Part shown: positions 13,548 through 25,080 of the stretch, piece by piece
Layout: each line of letters starts with the position of its first letter
How positions within the stretch are numbered: the stretch's first letter is position 1
Assembly: GCA_019454045.1 (NCBI GenBank)
Contig: SKCR01034830.1
Coordinates: 1 to 64,000 of the forward strand
Source of the DNA: Zanthoxylum bungeanum
Lineage: Eukaryota > Streptophyta > Magnoliopsida > Sapindales > Rutaceae
DNA: 64,000 nt
Direction: 5' to 3'
Made by a program: the position numbers and the translations under genes
The notes under the pieces: generated by a model
Told to the model about the DNA's origin: nothing
Database searches by the model: none
The model's input: only the letters and a program-made list of their open reading frames with translations

Positions 13548-15741
13548 CTTAATCGTAATAGTCCAACTATTCGATTAACGATGTATGGGTACAGTCTAAC
13601 TGTTACAAGAAAAAATAAATATTAGTCCAACTAATAAAATAATTGACGAAATAATTTGAAAGCGCGTAAAGCTAAGTATTTGAACGAAATTGCAAATTCA
13701 ATACTAGCCTCCCACTATTTTTTGGCGAGCCTCTAACCCTCTGTTGAGTACTCGGGAAACCTAGTTTCCTAGTGGGCTAAGATCCCGTTAAATAACACAC
13801 AACCTTGACTTTGGCCAACAAGCTGTATGATATTTAACTAGGTAGATCTTTAAGATCAATTGCATCTCATCCAATTCCTAGATCCGGTAGGTGGACCTCT
13901 AAGTCCGAAACATATATGTAGTATATATGGCAATATATCCAATATATTTTCCTAACCTTTTTCCTCTGAATCAACTAAGCCTTGGCTTTGGCACAACAAG
14001 CTTAATGATTCCAGTTAAGCGGAACCCATTGACTTTGGAAAGCTTCGTAATCGATGTCGATGGACAAGAAGTGATCTTGACTTTGGCCAACAAATCACAA
14101 CTTGGACAAGACACCGATATGCAACAAAGCCTTCATGATTCAAACACATCCGCGATGGACAAAAGTCTTGACTTTGGCCAACAAACCAGTGCCAATCTTG
14201 GATCTTGAGTAAGAATCACTCAATGGAAGGAAAACGCTTAATATTGTTTGAGGGTTTTTAGCGTAATTGGCAACCAATTAATTATCTTTGTTAAGGTCTC
14301 ATCATACACCCTTAATCATGCATTCTAAAAACGTAATAAGGCGAGGAAATAAAATAATAATGATATGCGGATGGATATCGCACAAATTGTTCCTAGAACA
14401 AATCACTCCATTTCCTCTCCCCGGCTAGTACTATTCTTACTTCTACCCAATTACATAATACAATAATAGAAACCTCATTGACATTGAGGGGAATTAGGTG
14501 AGAAGAGAATACAAAGAATCAAGAGAGATAAGGCTGGACACGCAGGTCCAATTTAATAAATTCTAAATTTACAACAATTTCCAAAATTGCCCTTTCCCTT
14601 CTAATATCCATCCGATATACATTATTCATTCAACACATCCATGTATTCATTCATAGCATGTTATTCAATCAATCTAATCCAATTAATTAATCTTTGAATT
14701 AAGTGATCATCCAATGTTCAAACAACGATTTGATTTGCCCAAGTCCAACTCGTTTGAGAATAAGTACTCGAAGTACAAATTCTTGAATTATATCGAACTA
14801 CTCTTTAAATCTAATTTAATTCGTATTCAATACTAATTCATTTATTTAATTCCAAATTAAATATTTACACTTTTTAATGCGCTTTAACGATTTAGATTCC
14901 AAATATAATCTAAACGGGTCTCAAAGCCCAATTAACATCCAATGTTGTTTAATTAAAGTCCAATGGGCTTTCAATTGATTTCATAAGGCATGGACTTTGG
15001 TCAATATGGATCAAACCCAAATACCAAAGCCCAATTAAGGAATCACCCTTATTTGCCAAGAAACCAATTTAGGCCCATTAGGCCCAATTAAACTTTTAAA
15101 GCCCATTTGTTATATTTGGACTTAATGGAATGATTTAGGCCCAATTTGGATCCAATCCAATTGGCCTAAAACAACTTGGCCCAACCAAGCCCATTATGCC
15201 CAAATACAACAATTATAAGCCCAATTCAAAATCAAGCCCAATTTATTAAATTCCAATTTTCCAAAATTCATAATTTAATAAATCAAAGTGTTTAGCCATG
15301 ATTAATCTTTTAAATTAACATTTCCAAAATACTAATCTAATCCATTAATCATGCTTTTCATCATCAACACATGTCCAACATAATTGATTCAAAAAATCAT
15401 CTCATTTCATGTTATCAAGCTCACTGCATTCTAGGGTTTTTATTCGATTTCGTTTTCAATCCAATTGAATCTCAAATCAACATTATCCCAAGTCTTTAAA
15501 CTCATCCAATGATCAAAAGAACAAAAAATACCATGACTTTAGGGTTTAGTAAGCATTCGGCCAAGCCATTTATTTGTGGAAAAATTAATCCAATTCTTTT
15601 TTCATGAAATTGATCATGCATAACACTATGTTATCATCATTCAAGCATACTCAATTAATCAATTTTATCAAATCATGCTCAAATCATTTTTACCCAAATT
15701 TCATGTTATGAACCATAATAATTTTCATGCTCAAACTAGGC
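13548..15741 (-). other. Long 5' leader of element A, with internal repeats
   Basis: About 2.2 kb between PBS and gag with no supported sense gene. Near 13800-14190 the plus strand repeats CTTGACTTTGGCCAACAA three times (about 13803, 14078, 14167) plus a diverged copy near 13979; the same block recurs in C at 34890-35280. The rest is AT-rich with CCCAATTA words. A plus-strand frame of 93 codons (13927-14208) covers the repeats; see rejected items. Confidence 0.7.
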
Positions 15742-15754
15742 TATAAGATACCAT
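15742..15754 (-). promoter_or_regulatory. Decayed primer binding site of element A
   Basis: Minus strand reads TGGTATCTTATAG next to the LTR, against TGGTATCAGAGC in D and C. The first seven bases are intact and the rest has diverged. Confidence 0.6.
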
Positions 15755-17664
15755 TGTTGGTTTCTAATATTTTCCTAAGATCAATTTAAGCATTGAAATA
15801 AAATGAATACTCAAAGAAGAGTGGCAGAACAAACACTTACTTTGAAGACGATGAAACAAAAAAAAATCCTCCAAGATTCGGCCAAGGTCCTCTTTTGTTG
15901 GTTGAGATCTTCAAGCTCCAAGCTTTGATCTTTTGATTCCAAGCACAAGGGAGAAGTTCCCTATCACCTTTGAATGATTCTTCAAGTGCTAGCTAAGAAA
16001 AATTTGCTTCAAACATTTCTATCCACCAAGGGAAGCTCACGGTTTTTGTGAGCTAAGGGAGAGAGAGAGTGTTTTTTTTTTATTTTGTTTTCTAAAAACA
16101 AATTATATCAAAAGTGTTACAAAAGTTTGGTATATGGCTTTCAAAAAGTCAAAACTCAAATTTGGAGCCAAAATGGCATTAAAGGCTCTCAACAACCAAC
16201 ATCATGAATAGTGACTAGTTGTCACTCACCAAAAAGGTGAATGGACATCCATCACTAAAGTGACATGTGATGTGACGAGCGATGTGACGAGTGATGTGAC
16301 TTGTGGCCGCACTTGATTCAAAATCGGAGTGGCCTCGCAAACACATCCCGGGCTCGGTTTCGTTAATTCTAAATTAACGAATTTTCCATTGCGACGTAAT
16401 TAAATCAAATTTACTATTCACGTCGCTCTTGAATTAATTCTAAATTAATTCGTTTGCCCGAATTAAAATCCAATTTTAATTCCGCGTCGAAATCTAATTT
16501 CGTTTAATATATCGAATATATTATTTTATCGATTAATTTCGAATTAATCGTTCTCTCTCTTCAAATAGTATTTTATCCCAGATAAAATCTCTCCGTAATT
16601 AATCCAAGATTAATTAAGTTCGAATCATTCGTCATCGGTGAATCTTCGGGAAGTGACCCATGAGATCCCTGGATATGTTGGCAGTAAATCCGATCGTCGG
16701 ACTATCCGAATGCGTACGTACCTCGTACTACATTCTTACCAATTTACGAGACATAGTTGGCTTCTAGCAAAGCGCCATGCTTACCCAATTCTCCAGAAAT
16801 ATTCTTAATGGAATATACGATCTTTATCAGGCGTAGTATACGTAGTATTGCGTATAGCTTATAGCGATCCAGTATCGGATATCACATGCAAGGCCTGAGG
16901 CTAGAATGGTGTCTGCTCCGTACGAAGCATATATCGGATATCAAGCAACTAGTCTCTTTAATCGGATAATCATGACCAAGTCATATTATCCCGATGGTTG
17001 CAACACAATAGAGAACCAGTTCTGTATCCCAGCGTGATCATCATCTCCATATGACTGAAGTGATACTTCCGTCTTGACATCACACCCAATACACTACGAT
17101 TCTCAATAAACCCAGAAGAGGCGTACACAGAACCTGTTAAAGTCCTGGATGACCAAAACCAAAGAGTATTGATTGTTGCAAGTACTAGCGATGTAAGTTT
17201 CAGGTTAAGACCAAATACACCTACCCTGATGCGGATTCCCATAGACACATAGTCATACTACCAATGAGATTCCGCGGGGTCTATCCAGAGCGAAGCTGTT
17301 TCTGTACCATCGGTAAACACAACCTCTTATCACACTTGCATAAGTATCCAATACTTAAATATATAAGAACTATGCCGTTACGCTTCCATAACACGCACAA
17401 GTGCGATACTAGTCCATTCCGCATTATCGATGTCCAGTCTCGATAATACTACGACTAGGGATATTTAATGATTAAACCTTTATGGATTGATACTGTCTCA
17501 TATCTTATAATCCGGAACTAATCATAGAGACTTTTATCATTTATATATTTAAGTAATCAAATTACAAAATGATAAAATACAATTTCATTGCTACATAATT
17601 AATTTGTACAAAAACCACAATGTCTTTTACAAATAGTGACGCTATGGGTCATAATTGTCTAACA
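15755..17664 (-). repeat. 5' LTR of element A
   Basis: Plus-strand start TGTTGGTTTCTAAT, end GTCTAACA. 1,910 bp. The outer end joins directly to leader sequence of the oppositely oriented element B at 17665. Confidence 0.85.
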
Positions 17665-17856
17665 TTAGAGGCTCGCCGAAAAATAATGAGAGGCTAGTAT
17701 TGAATTTGCAATTTCATTAAAATACTTAGCTTTACGCACTTTCAAATATTTTCGTCAATTATTTTATTAGTTGGACTAATATATTATTATTTTTGTTGTA
17801 ACAGTTAGACTGTACCCATACATCGTTAATCGAATAGTTGGACTATTACGGTTAAG

Positions 17857-18710
17857 ATGACAGGAAAGTTAAGCATTAGGGAAATTGTCATGGGTGACAA
17901 CGTCTTTAATGGCACAAACTTTCAGGACTGGGATATGAATCTCAGAATTGTTCTGGGATCCGAGAAGTTACTCTACACTTTAGAGCGACCTATTAGGCCT
18001 AAGCCCCGACCTGATCAGTTGCTTGAGCTAGAGCTTAGGAAGACTCATAGCGATGATAATGTGACTGCTCAATCGGTAATGATTGCCGCTATGACTCCGC
18101 AATTCTGTCATCAAAACAAGGGGTTGGATCCATATGAGATGATGGCGAAGTTGCACGATCTTCACCGATCTAATTTTATATCGCAAAGATACGAGTTGTA
18201 GAAGAAGCTCTTCCACGCTCGCATGTCAGAGGGTACGTCTGTTGAGCACCATGTCTCACAGATGATTGCTGACATTGAGCAGCTCAGACAGATGGGCATA
18301 GTCTTCGAGGCTAAGACTTCAGTAGATTTGATCCTATAGTCTCTCCCCGACACTTGGAGTGGGTTCATCATGAACTACAACATGTTGAACCAAGACCAAA
18401 CTCTTGGAGAGTTGATGTCCACTCTGCGTGAGGCAGAAAAGGAGCTCCTTAAGGGCAAGAAGCACGAAGCGCACTATGCTTCAACATCTCAGACTCCAAG
18501 GGCTTGGCCCAAGGCGACTGGAGGTGTTAAGAAGAAGAAACATAAGAAGAAGGGAAATGCCAAATCCTGAAAGGGTTCTGGGAAACCCAAGGACAAATCC
18601 CAAGATGTATGCTTGCAGTGCGGGAAGCGGGGTCACTGGAAGCGTGATTGCCGTGAGTACAAGGCACACATGAAGGAAATTAAAGCGGACAAGGCACCAG
18701 CTTCAGGTAT
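17857..18710 (+). pseudogene. Element B gag (broken)
   Basis: Starts MTGKLSIREIVMGDNVFNG, matching A. The frame is stopped by TAG at 18199-18201 and again near 18336-18341, where A reads CAG, and by TGA near 18568. Beyond these it shows the lysine-rich KKKKHKKKG and an intact CCHC zinc knuckle, CLQCGKRGHWKRDC (about 18610-18651). Gag packages element RNA. The knuckle is better kept here than in A. Apart from the stops the frame is collinear with A. Confidence 0.85.
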
Positions 18711-19130
18711 GTTTATTATAGAAATAAACGTGTCTACTTCTAGTTTTAAAAATTGGATTTTTGATTCTGTTTGTGGTACTCACATATGTACTGATGTGCA
18801 GGATCTGCGGATTAATAGGAGACTGGTCTCATGAGAGATTGACCTCCGTGTTGGAAATGAGACTCGAGTTACCGTTTTGGCCGTGGGCACTTATGTTTTG
18901 GAACTGCCCTCGGGGCATGTACTTGAACTTATAAACTGTTATTTTGTACCTAGTTTGACTAGGAATATTATTTCTGTATCTATGTTAGCCCAATGTGGGT
19001 ATATTTTTGTATATAGAAACACTGGGTGTTTTATGTATAAAAATGATATGGAAATTTGCACTGCTGATGCAAATAATGGTCTTTATATTTTGAATATAAA
19101 TCAATCTCAAACATATAATGTAACAAACAA
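18711..19130 (+). pseudogene. Element B aspartic protease (broken)
   Basis: The reading frame WIFDSVCGTHICTDVQDLR (about 18753-18810) is the protease active-site region of copia, with Asp-Ser where the family has D-S/T-G/C. A TGA near 18832 interrupts it. Block 18877-19338 resumes with AVGTYVLELPSG and SLTRNIISVSMLAQCG, the usual protease-to-integrase stretch. Confidence 0.75.
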
Positions 19131-19940
19131 AAGGCTTAAAGTAAGTAACCAAGATGAAACTTATATATGGCATTGTCGTATAGGACACATAAACAAGACA
19201 CGTATATCCACACTTTTGAAGAGTGGGTACTTGGACGGATTTTATCGAAATTCATATGACGTATGCGAATCTTGTTTATTAGGAAAATGCCAAAATCACC
19301 TTTTAGCGGTAAAGATGCACGTACCACCGAACTGTTAGCCCTTGTTCATAGTGACGTTTGTGGGCCCATGTCTAGCCAAGCTAGAGGTGGATATGAATAC
19401 TTCGTAACCTTTACGGAAGATGCATCACGTTTTGGTTATGTGTATCTTATGAGACACAAGTCGGAAACTTTTGAGAAATTCAAAGAGTTTCGACACGAAG
19501 TAGAAAAACAGACCGGCAAAAGTATTAAGACATTACGGTCAGACCATGGTGGCGAATACTTGAGCAATGCGTTTCTTGATTACTTGAAAGACTATGGTAT
19601 TCTTTCACAGTGGACTCCTCCTGGAACCCCGCAATAAACGGTGTGTCCGAACAGAGAAACCGAACTTTGTTAGACATGGTAAGGTCTATGATGAGTCACA
19701 CAGATCTACCTATTTCCTTCTAGGGATATGCATTGAACAGTGCAATACTTATTTTGAATAAGGTTCCGTCAAAGTTTGTTCAACAGACTCCGTATGAAAT
19801 ATGGACAGTAAAGAAACCGGGTTTCTCATTCCTGAAGACTTGGGGTTGCTGGGCATACGTCAAACGTTTGGAAGGTACCAAACTAGAACCCAAATCGGAT
19901 AAATGTCTATTTGTAGGATATCCTAGGGAAACCAAATGAT
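19131..19940 (+). pseudogene. Element B integrase (broken)
   Basis: The zinc region reads WHCRIGHINKTRI ... DVCESCLLGK (HHCC pattern, about 19168-19285). A frame change follows near 19290. The core (19323-19637) has LVHSDVCGPM (first Asp), LRSDHGGEYLS (second Asp) and a stop after WTPPGTPQ, where A has one more T (CAATTAAAC against CAATAAAC), i.e. a one-base loss. It then continues as NGVSEQRNRTLLDMV with the catalytic Glu, a TAG where A has TGG (about 19722), and KPGFSFLKTWGCWAY. Domain identity is certain; function is lost. Confidence 0.85.
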
Positions 19941-20613
19941 ATTACTTCTATCACCCATAAGAGAACAAAATATTTGTTGCTCTACATGCGGATTTCCTTG
20001 AGAAGGAATTCCTAAATGCAGTGATAAGTGGGAGGAAAGTAGAACTCAATGAAAATCAGAGTGATACTGTTCCTGGCACAAAATCTTTAACGGAACATGA
20101 ACAGTCCATTAGGGATGAGACTGTACCACAATCTTCGATTACACAAGGACCGCGTAGGTCGAAGAGAGTCAAGAAACAACCTGAGAGGTATGGGTTTCTG
20201 ATCTCACCTCATGTAGATATTAATCTCATTGAGGATAATGAACCTGCTATGTATGAGGAAGCTATACAAGATATCGATTCTGTTTTATGGCAAGAGGCCA
20301 TGAAGTCCGAGATGGATTCCATATACACCAACCAAGTTTGGACACTGGTTGATGCACCAGACGGCGTAAAGCCTATTAGATGCAAATGGGTCTTTAAGAA
20401 GAAGACTGACATGGATGGCAACATATAGACGTACAAATCTAGGCTTGTAGCGAAGGGGTATCGTCAACGACATGGTGTCAATTACGACGAAACTTTCTCA
20501 CCAGTTGCCATGATTAAATCCATTCGGATAATGCTTGCAATTGCTGCATATTTCGATTACTAGATACGGCAAATGGACGTCAAAACCGCTTTCCTTAACG
20601 GAAACCTTTGGAG
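19941..20613 (+). pseudogene. Element B reverse transcriptase, N-terminal part (broken)
   Basis: The variable linker (20021 on, AVISGRKVELNENQS) leads into RRSKRVKKQPERYG and the RT start VWTLVDAPDGVKPIRCKWVF. In-frame stops occur after MDGNI (about 20427) and near 20562. The frame ends at AFLNGN where element C is inserted, and the rest of RT resumes at 38824. Confidence 0.85.
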
Positions 20614-21007
20614 TGTTGGAGTTTGTTAAGGTCCCAAGGATCAAAAAACAAGCATGAACATGTGTGAATACAATCGAGAAAGTCGAGGAATACTCACATC
20701 GATCGGTTGAGCGACGCTTTGACGAACAAAAATTTCTTTTCTGCTCACCAAGGCTCACGGCAGTGAGCAGTCCACTGCTTCTCCATTTTTAGTTTTGGAT
20801 CAACTTCGTGAAGCTCCAAGCTTCATGATTTGATTCCCGGCTCATGGGTGGACTTCTCTATCACCTTCGCATGTCTCTCAGAGTGCTAGCTCTCTTGATT
20901 TTTGCCACAAAAACCAAGCATTTGCTTCCTCTAGCTCACGACATTTGCAAACCAGAAACCGGAAAATTGCCCCAAGTGCGTGAGTGAGAAAGATGAAGAA
21001 GTAAGAG
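20614..21007 (-). repeat. 3' LTR of element C, outer part
   Basis: TGTTGGAGTTTGTTAAGGTCC start, matching 36823. It continues at 31198 after the T1 insertion. The last five bases, AAGAG (21003-21007), are one copy of the T1 target duplication. Confidence 0.85.
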
Positions 21008-21660
21008 TGTAGGACACAGGACCTGGGCGGCGCCGTTCCTAGGCTCGCGGCCTAGTTGGGAAGGATTACATAACATGGAGTCGCCACCCGGTGTGAACCG
21101 GGACAAAGATTAAGGCCGCACTCACCCTCGCAAGGGAAGACCTCAAACCGTTGGGTTCGGAATGGTCCCTTACTTATGTCATTTGTAATGAAAAGATTCA
21201 TGTAATAATTTAACCTAAGCTTAAGTAACACTTATTTCCAATAGTACCATGCTTCTAAATTCTCATATGCAAAATAAAACTTATGTGTACGTTTCTACAA
21301 TATCTCATATTTAAAGTTGCATGCTTAACATATATCAAGATAGCAGCGAACATACAACTTAATTTACATATCACATTCAGGAAAACACAAGCACACATAT
21401 AGACCATACAAGCACACATATGGGCACTTTTCCAAGCGGTACGTGGAATTGTAGCCCAAGTACAGACCGCACTACCCTCCATTCGGAATCGGCTACGGAA
21501 TTTACGTCTGGGTTTCCATCCGATATAACGCGAGAAATATACTCAAGTGTTATCATGACATAAGCATACAAATTGTAATATATTGACACATTTGCATAAG
21601 AAAGATCAACCAATAGGCAATTATGCATGAATATAATAAGACAGACTCAGTTCAGTGTGT

Positions 21661-21985
21661 GCACGTTCGTGTAACGTTCGTAAACGCGTTCGAACGGAAA
21701 TGAAACAGAATGCTCACGTTCGAGTAGCGTTCGTAAACGCGTTCGAACGGAAATGAAACAGAATGCTCACGTTCGTATGGCGTTTGTTAACGCGTTCGAA
21801 CGGAAATGAAACAGAATACTCACGTTCGAGTAGCGTTCGTAAACGCGTTCGAACGGAAATGAAACAGAATACTCACATTCGTATGGCGTTTGTTAACGCG
21901 TTCGAACGGAAGTGAGACCTGATGCATGATAAGGCAAAATGTATGTGCGTTCGAGTTGCGTTCGTGAACGCGTTCGAACGGACAC
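21661..21985. repeat. Tandem array of palindromic ~57-bp units in T1 3' LTR
   Basis: Six units of about 57-59 bp, each with AACGCGTTCGAACGGAAATG. The core CGTTCGAACG is a perfect palindrome, preceded by GCGTTCGTAA. The last two units have a different tail (GACCTGATGCATGA). The same array is at 29051-29395 in the other LTR. Confidence 0.85.
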
Positions 21986-22024
21986 GGACCTGATGCATGA
22001 AATAGGATGCAATACATAAACAGA

Positions 22025-22500
22025 AAATAAAAGGGCGCGGCGAAGCACTGCCGTAAGGTGACCTTTTGGGGCTCTTGATCTCTCAAAGAGAGGACCTTTA
22101 GACCAACATACTAAGCGCCATGCGCGTCACATCACACATACAAGAATAGAACCAATCATATCAACCAAGTATGCCCGATTGAACACATCTTACATCCAAT
22201 CTGAACACACATCACCCGGCGCGGCAAAGAATCGTGGTAAAGGGCTTTTAGCCCCTCCCCATAGGGGATCTCACAACACACTTACTAAGCCCATGCGCTC
22301 GATTGACTTATACATACGAAAATAAAGATAACAATATCAAACTATGTATGCCCGATTGAACGTATCTCGCTCCAACCGAACATACATCAAACGGCGCGGC
22401 GAAGTAGTGTCACGAAGGTGGCTTTTCGGCTCTTTGTCTCCTAAATGGAGGACCTTTGGACTAACTCACTAAGCCCATGCGCTTGGTTGAATCATGCATA
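22025..22500. repeat. Three ~180-bp GGCGCGGC modules in T1 3' LTR
   Basis: Each begins GGCGCGGC(G/A)AAG, carries GTAAAGG, then GAGGACCTTT or a variant, then a CTAAGCCCATGCGC stretch and GAAC(A/G)TATCT. Related modules occur about four times in T2 (62819-63420) and again in the T1 5' LTR (29425-29900). Confidence 0.75.
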
Positions 22501-23103
22501 ACTAACGACATATTGAATTCAAGTAAGCAAACTAAATAAACAAGAGCAACACAACAAAAGAAAGATGGTGCCGTTTACCCAAGCGGTACATGGAGTTGTG
22601 GCCCGAGTACAGATCATATTACCGTCCATTCGGAATCGGCTATGAAATTTATGTCCGGTTTCCATCCGATATACCGCGAGAGTTGACACATCTCTCATTC
22701 ATCCAATACCCACAACATATTACATCTCATAATTCATGCATATTTATCTACTCAAAGACCACAACATGCATTCATAGACGACTCTCATGCGAATAGAATT
22801 CAATAAAAAAATGAATATAAACTAATGAAAGGTACCCTCAGGTCTAACCTTTTAAATCACCTCTCGGATGTACGGTACACGATCGTCGGAAGGGTGGATG
22901 CTCCGCACTCTCTCCCGGTTCACTGGTTCACTGTTCTCGTTCGTTGTCTTACTGTTTTGCTTGCGGCTCGAACTCTGTTCTACTCCTATTTCCTCTTTAT
23001 CTTTTGCTTACTGTTTTTGGGTGTCTTCTTCCTGTAGTTTTTATGTGTGTTGTGTATGAGTTAGAGACTAGCTAGCTAAGGTTGAGAAGGTTGGTGAAGG
23101 GTT

Positions 23104-23112
23104 CTTTTTATA
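23104..23112 (-). promoter_or_regulatory. TATA box of T1 3' LTR
   Basis: Minus-strand TATAAAAAG, in the orientation of the element. Confidence 0.55.
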
Positions 23113-23787
23113 GGCAAAGGGTTGGGCTTGACAAGGAAATGGATTTGGCTAATTGAAGAGGGATTTGATTTGGTTTGGTTAAGGGGAAGTCAAAGATTGA
23201 GGGGGGACAAATCTTGGCTAGATAGGGAAGGTTGAATATTTGATTGGCTTGGATTAGGAATACAATATTTTAAGTTTGGGAATAATCTTATTAGATTGGG
23301 AATATAATTGGTTGATTGATTTTAATTAGGCATGATTATATTTTGATTTAGTATGTGATTTGTTTATTTAGGCATGATTTTAGTTTAAGTGGTAATTGTT
23401 TATTTTATGTTTGGTATATGTTTTATTTAATTATTTAATTAATTTAGTTATTATATTATTAGTTAATGTTTTAATTAATATTTATTTATTTAAATTGGGA
23501 TGTGTTTTATGGGCTTTGGGGGGCTAATTGGGCTGGATGTGAGGCTAGCAAACAAAAACCAGAATTTACCGACACCGTTCGAACGCTTCCTCAAATGCGG
23601 CATGAACGCTCGCAATCCGTTTGACGTTCGAACGTAACACGAACGCAGCACGAACGAAAACAGTGAACCTTGTTTATTCTGAATTTCCCCTTCGATGTCC
23701 GTTTCCCGTGACCTCCGTGACTTAAAAGGTAGTGTCTCCAAAATGAGACTCATCATAGGGACTATGTGTAAAAATGCAGTGCCTACA

Positions 23788-23805
23788 GTCGCCCCCACTT
23801 TGATG
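23788..23805 (-). promoter_or_regulatory. Polypurine tract of T1
   Basis: Minus strand CATCAAAGTGGGGGCGAC adjoins the 3' LTR; AAAGTGGGGGC is a classical plus-strand primer tract and fixes the minus orientation. Confidence 0.8.
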
Positions 23806-23949
23806 GGGACTTGTGTAATGTGCAACAGTGACAATCCTATCAAAGTTATGCAATGCATTTCTACTTACCTGGCTCGCCAGCTGCCACTTGACTTACCATG
23901 TGTTGAGTTTGCGTTGATTTGGTGGTGAGGTGCTGCGACCCCTGGTTCA

Positions 23950-25080
23950 TTCCCGAACATGCTTCCATTCTTGGAGTGCCATTCTCGGCCTGTCTCCTTC
24001 CTGAACTGTATTGAGATGAGCTTTATTCCTCCCGAGCTTTATTCCCGAACTGTTGAGATGAGGCTTTATTCCTCCGAGCTTTATTCCCGAACTGCTGACT
24101 GTGTAGAGATAGGGCTTTATTCCATGACTGTTTGGACTGTGGGCTTTATTCCCGAACCGTATTGAGATGAGGCTATATTCCCCTGTACTTTGTTCCCGAA
24201 CTGTTGCGATGAGGCTTTATTCCTCCCGAGCTTTATTCTCGAACTGTTGAGATGAGGCTTTATTCCTCCCGAGCTTTATTCCCGAACTGTTGAGATGAGG
24301 CTTTATTCCTCCTGAGCTTTATTCTTGAACTATTGAGATGAGGCTTTATTCCTCCCGAGCTTTATTCCCGAACTGTTGAGATGAGGCTTTATTCCTCCTG
24401 AGCTTTATTCCCGAACTGTTGAGATGAGGCTTTATTCCTCCCGAGCTTTATTCCGAACTGTATTGACATGAGGCTTCTTTCTTCCCCTTGAGCTTGTTCT
24501 CAAACTTATACTGATATGAGGCTTTCTTCCCCTTGAGCTTGTTCTTGAACTGTATTGAATGCAGGCTCTTTTCTGAACTGAACTGAATGTAGGCTTTCTT
24601 CCTGAACTGTATTGAGTGTGGACTTTATTCCCGAACTGTACTGATATGAGGCTTTCTTCCCCTTGAGCTTTATTCTCTGATCTGAGCTGACTGTGGCTTT
24701 GTTCTTGAACTATATTGAATGCAGGCTTTCTTCCTGAACTGAACTGAATGTAGGCTTTCTTCCTGAACTGTATTGAGTGTGGGCTTTATTCCCGAACTGT
24801 ACTGACATGAGGCTTTCTTCCCCTTGAGCTTTGTTCTCAAACTATACTGACATGAGGCTTTCTTCCTCTGGGCTTTGTTCCCGAACTGTTGAGAGATAGG
24901 GCTCTATTCCCATAATGTTTGGACTGTGGGCTTTATTCCCGAACTGCATTGAGATGAGGCTATATTCCCCTGAGCTTTATTCTCGAAATGTGTTGATATG
25001 AGGCTTTATTCCCCTGAACTGAGCTGACTGTGGCTTTGTTCCCCAATTGTGTTAGATGTGGGCTTTATTCCCTGATCTGA
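23950..25080. repeat. ~43-bp tandem-repeat array between gag and 3' LTR of T1
   Basis: The cleanest part (about 24030-24470) repeats GAGGCTTTATTCCTCCCGAG followed by CTTTATTCCCGAACTGTTGA about ten times. To the right the units diverge (GGCTTTCTTCC, CTGAACTGTATTGA) up to 25080. No coding potential beyond chance frames. It occupies the place where pol would be. Confidence 0.85.

Larger units (their letters stand above)
7675..17664 (-). mobile_element. Element A: full-length degenerate Ty1/copia retrotransposon, Angela/BARE-like
   Basis: 9,990 bp on the minus strand with both LTRs (15755-17664 and 7675-9575), a decayed PBS, a leader of about 2.2 kb, and copia domain order GAG-PR-INT-RT-RH followed by a polypurine tract. 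LTRs near 1.9 kb, a leader over 2 kb and an LTR start of TGTTAGACAATTATGACCC resemble Angela/BARE elements; the lineage is inferred, since I could not build a tree. Every domain carries frameshifts or stops, so A is non-coding now. In one 260-bp LTR stretch I count roughly 14 differences between the two LTRs (about 5%), so the insertion is not recent. Flanks TCTGA and TTAGA do not match as a target-site duplication. Confidence 0.85.
21008..23787 (-). repeat. 3' LTR of T1
   Basis: TGTAGGACACAGG start and GTGCCTACA end on the plus strand, giving TGTAGG/CCTACA terminal inverted repeats. Contains a 57-bp tandem array, a roughly 180-bp repeated module, a minus-strand TATA box and a GTTCG/CGAAC-rich end (23575-23660). 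Confidence 0.9.

Noticed and set aside
13927..14208. 93-codon plus-strand ORF antisense to the leader of A, with a similar 86-codon ORF in C (35029-35289)
   Set aside because: The two peptides look alike, but of roughly 22 differing sites only about five are synonymous, near the neutral share. The similarity follows from family membership and the CTTGACTTTGGCCAACAA repeats; the frame is antisense in a leader.
20498..20758. 86-codon minus-strand ORF across the B/C junction
   Set aside because: Spans a transposon insertion boundary and has no recognisable motif; chance frame.
24030..24470. CRISPR-like regular repeats
   Set aside because: Units are directly contiguous with no unique spacers and lie in a plant retrotransposon; ordinary tandem repeat.
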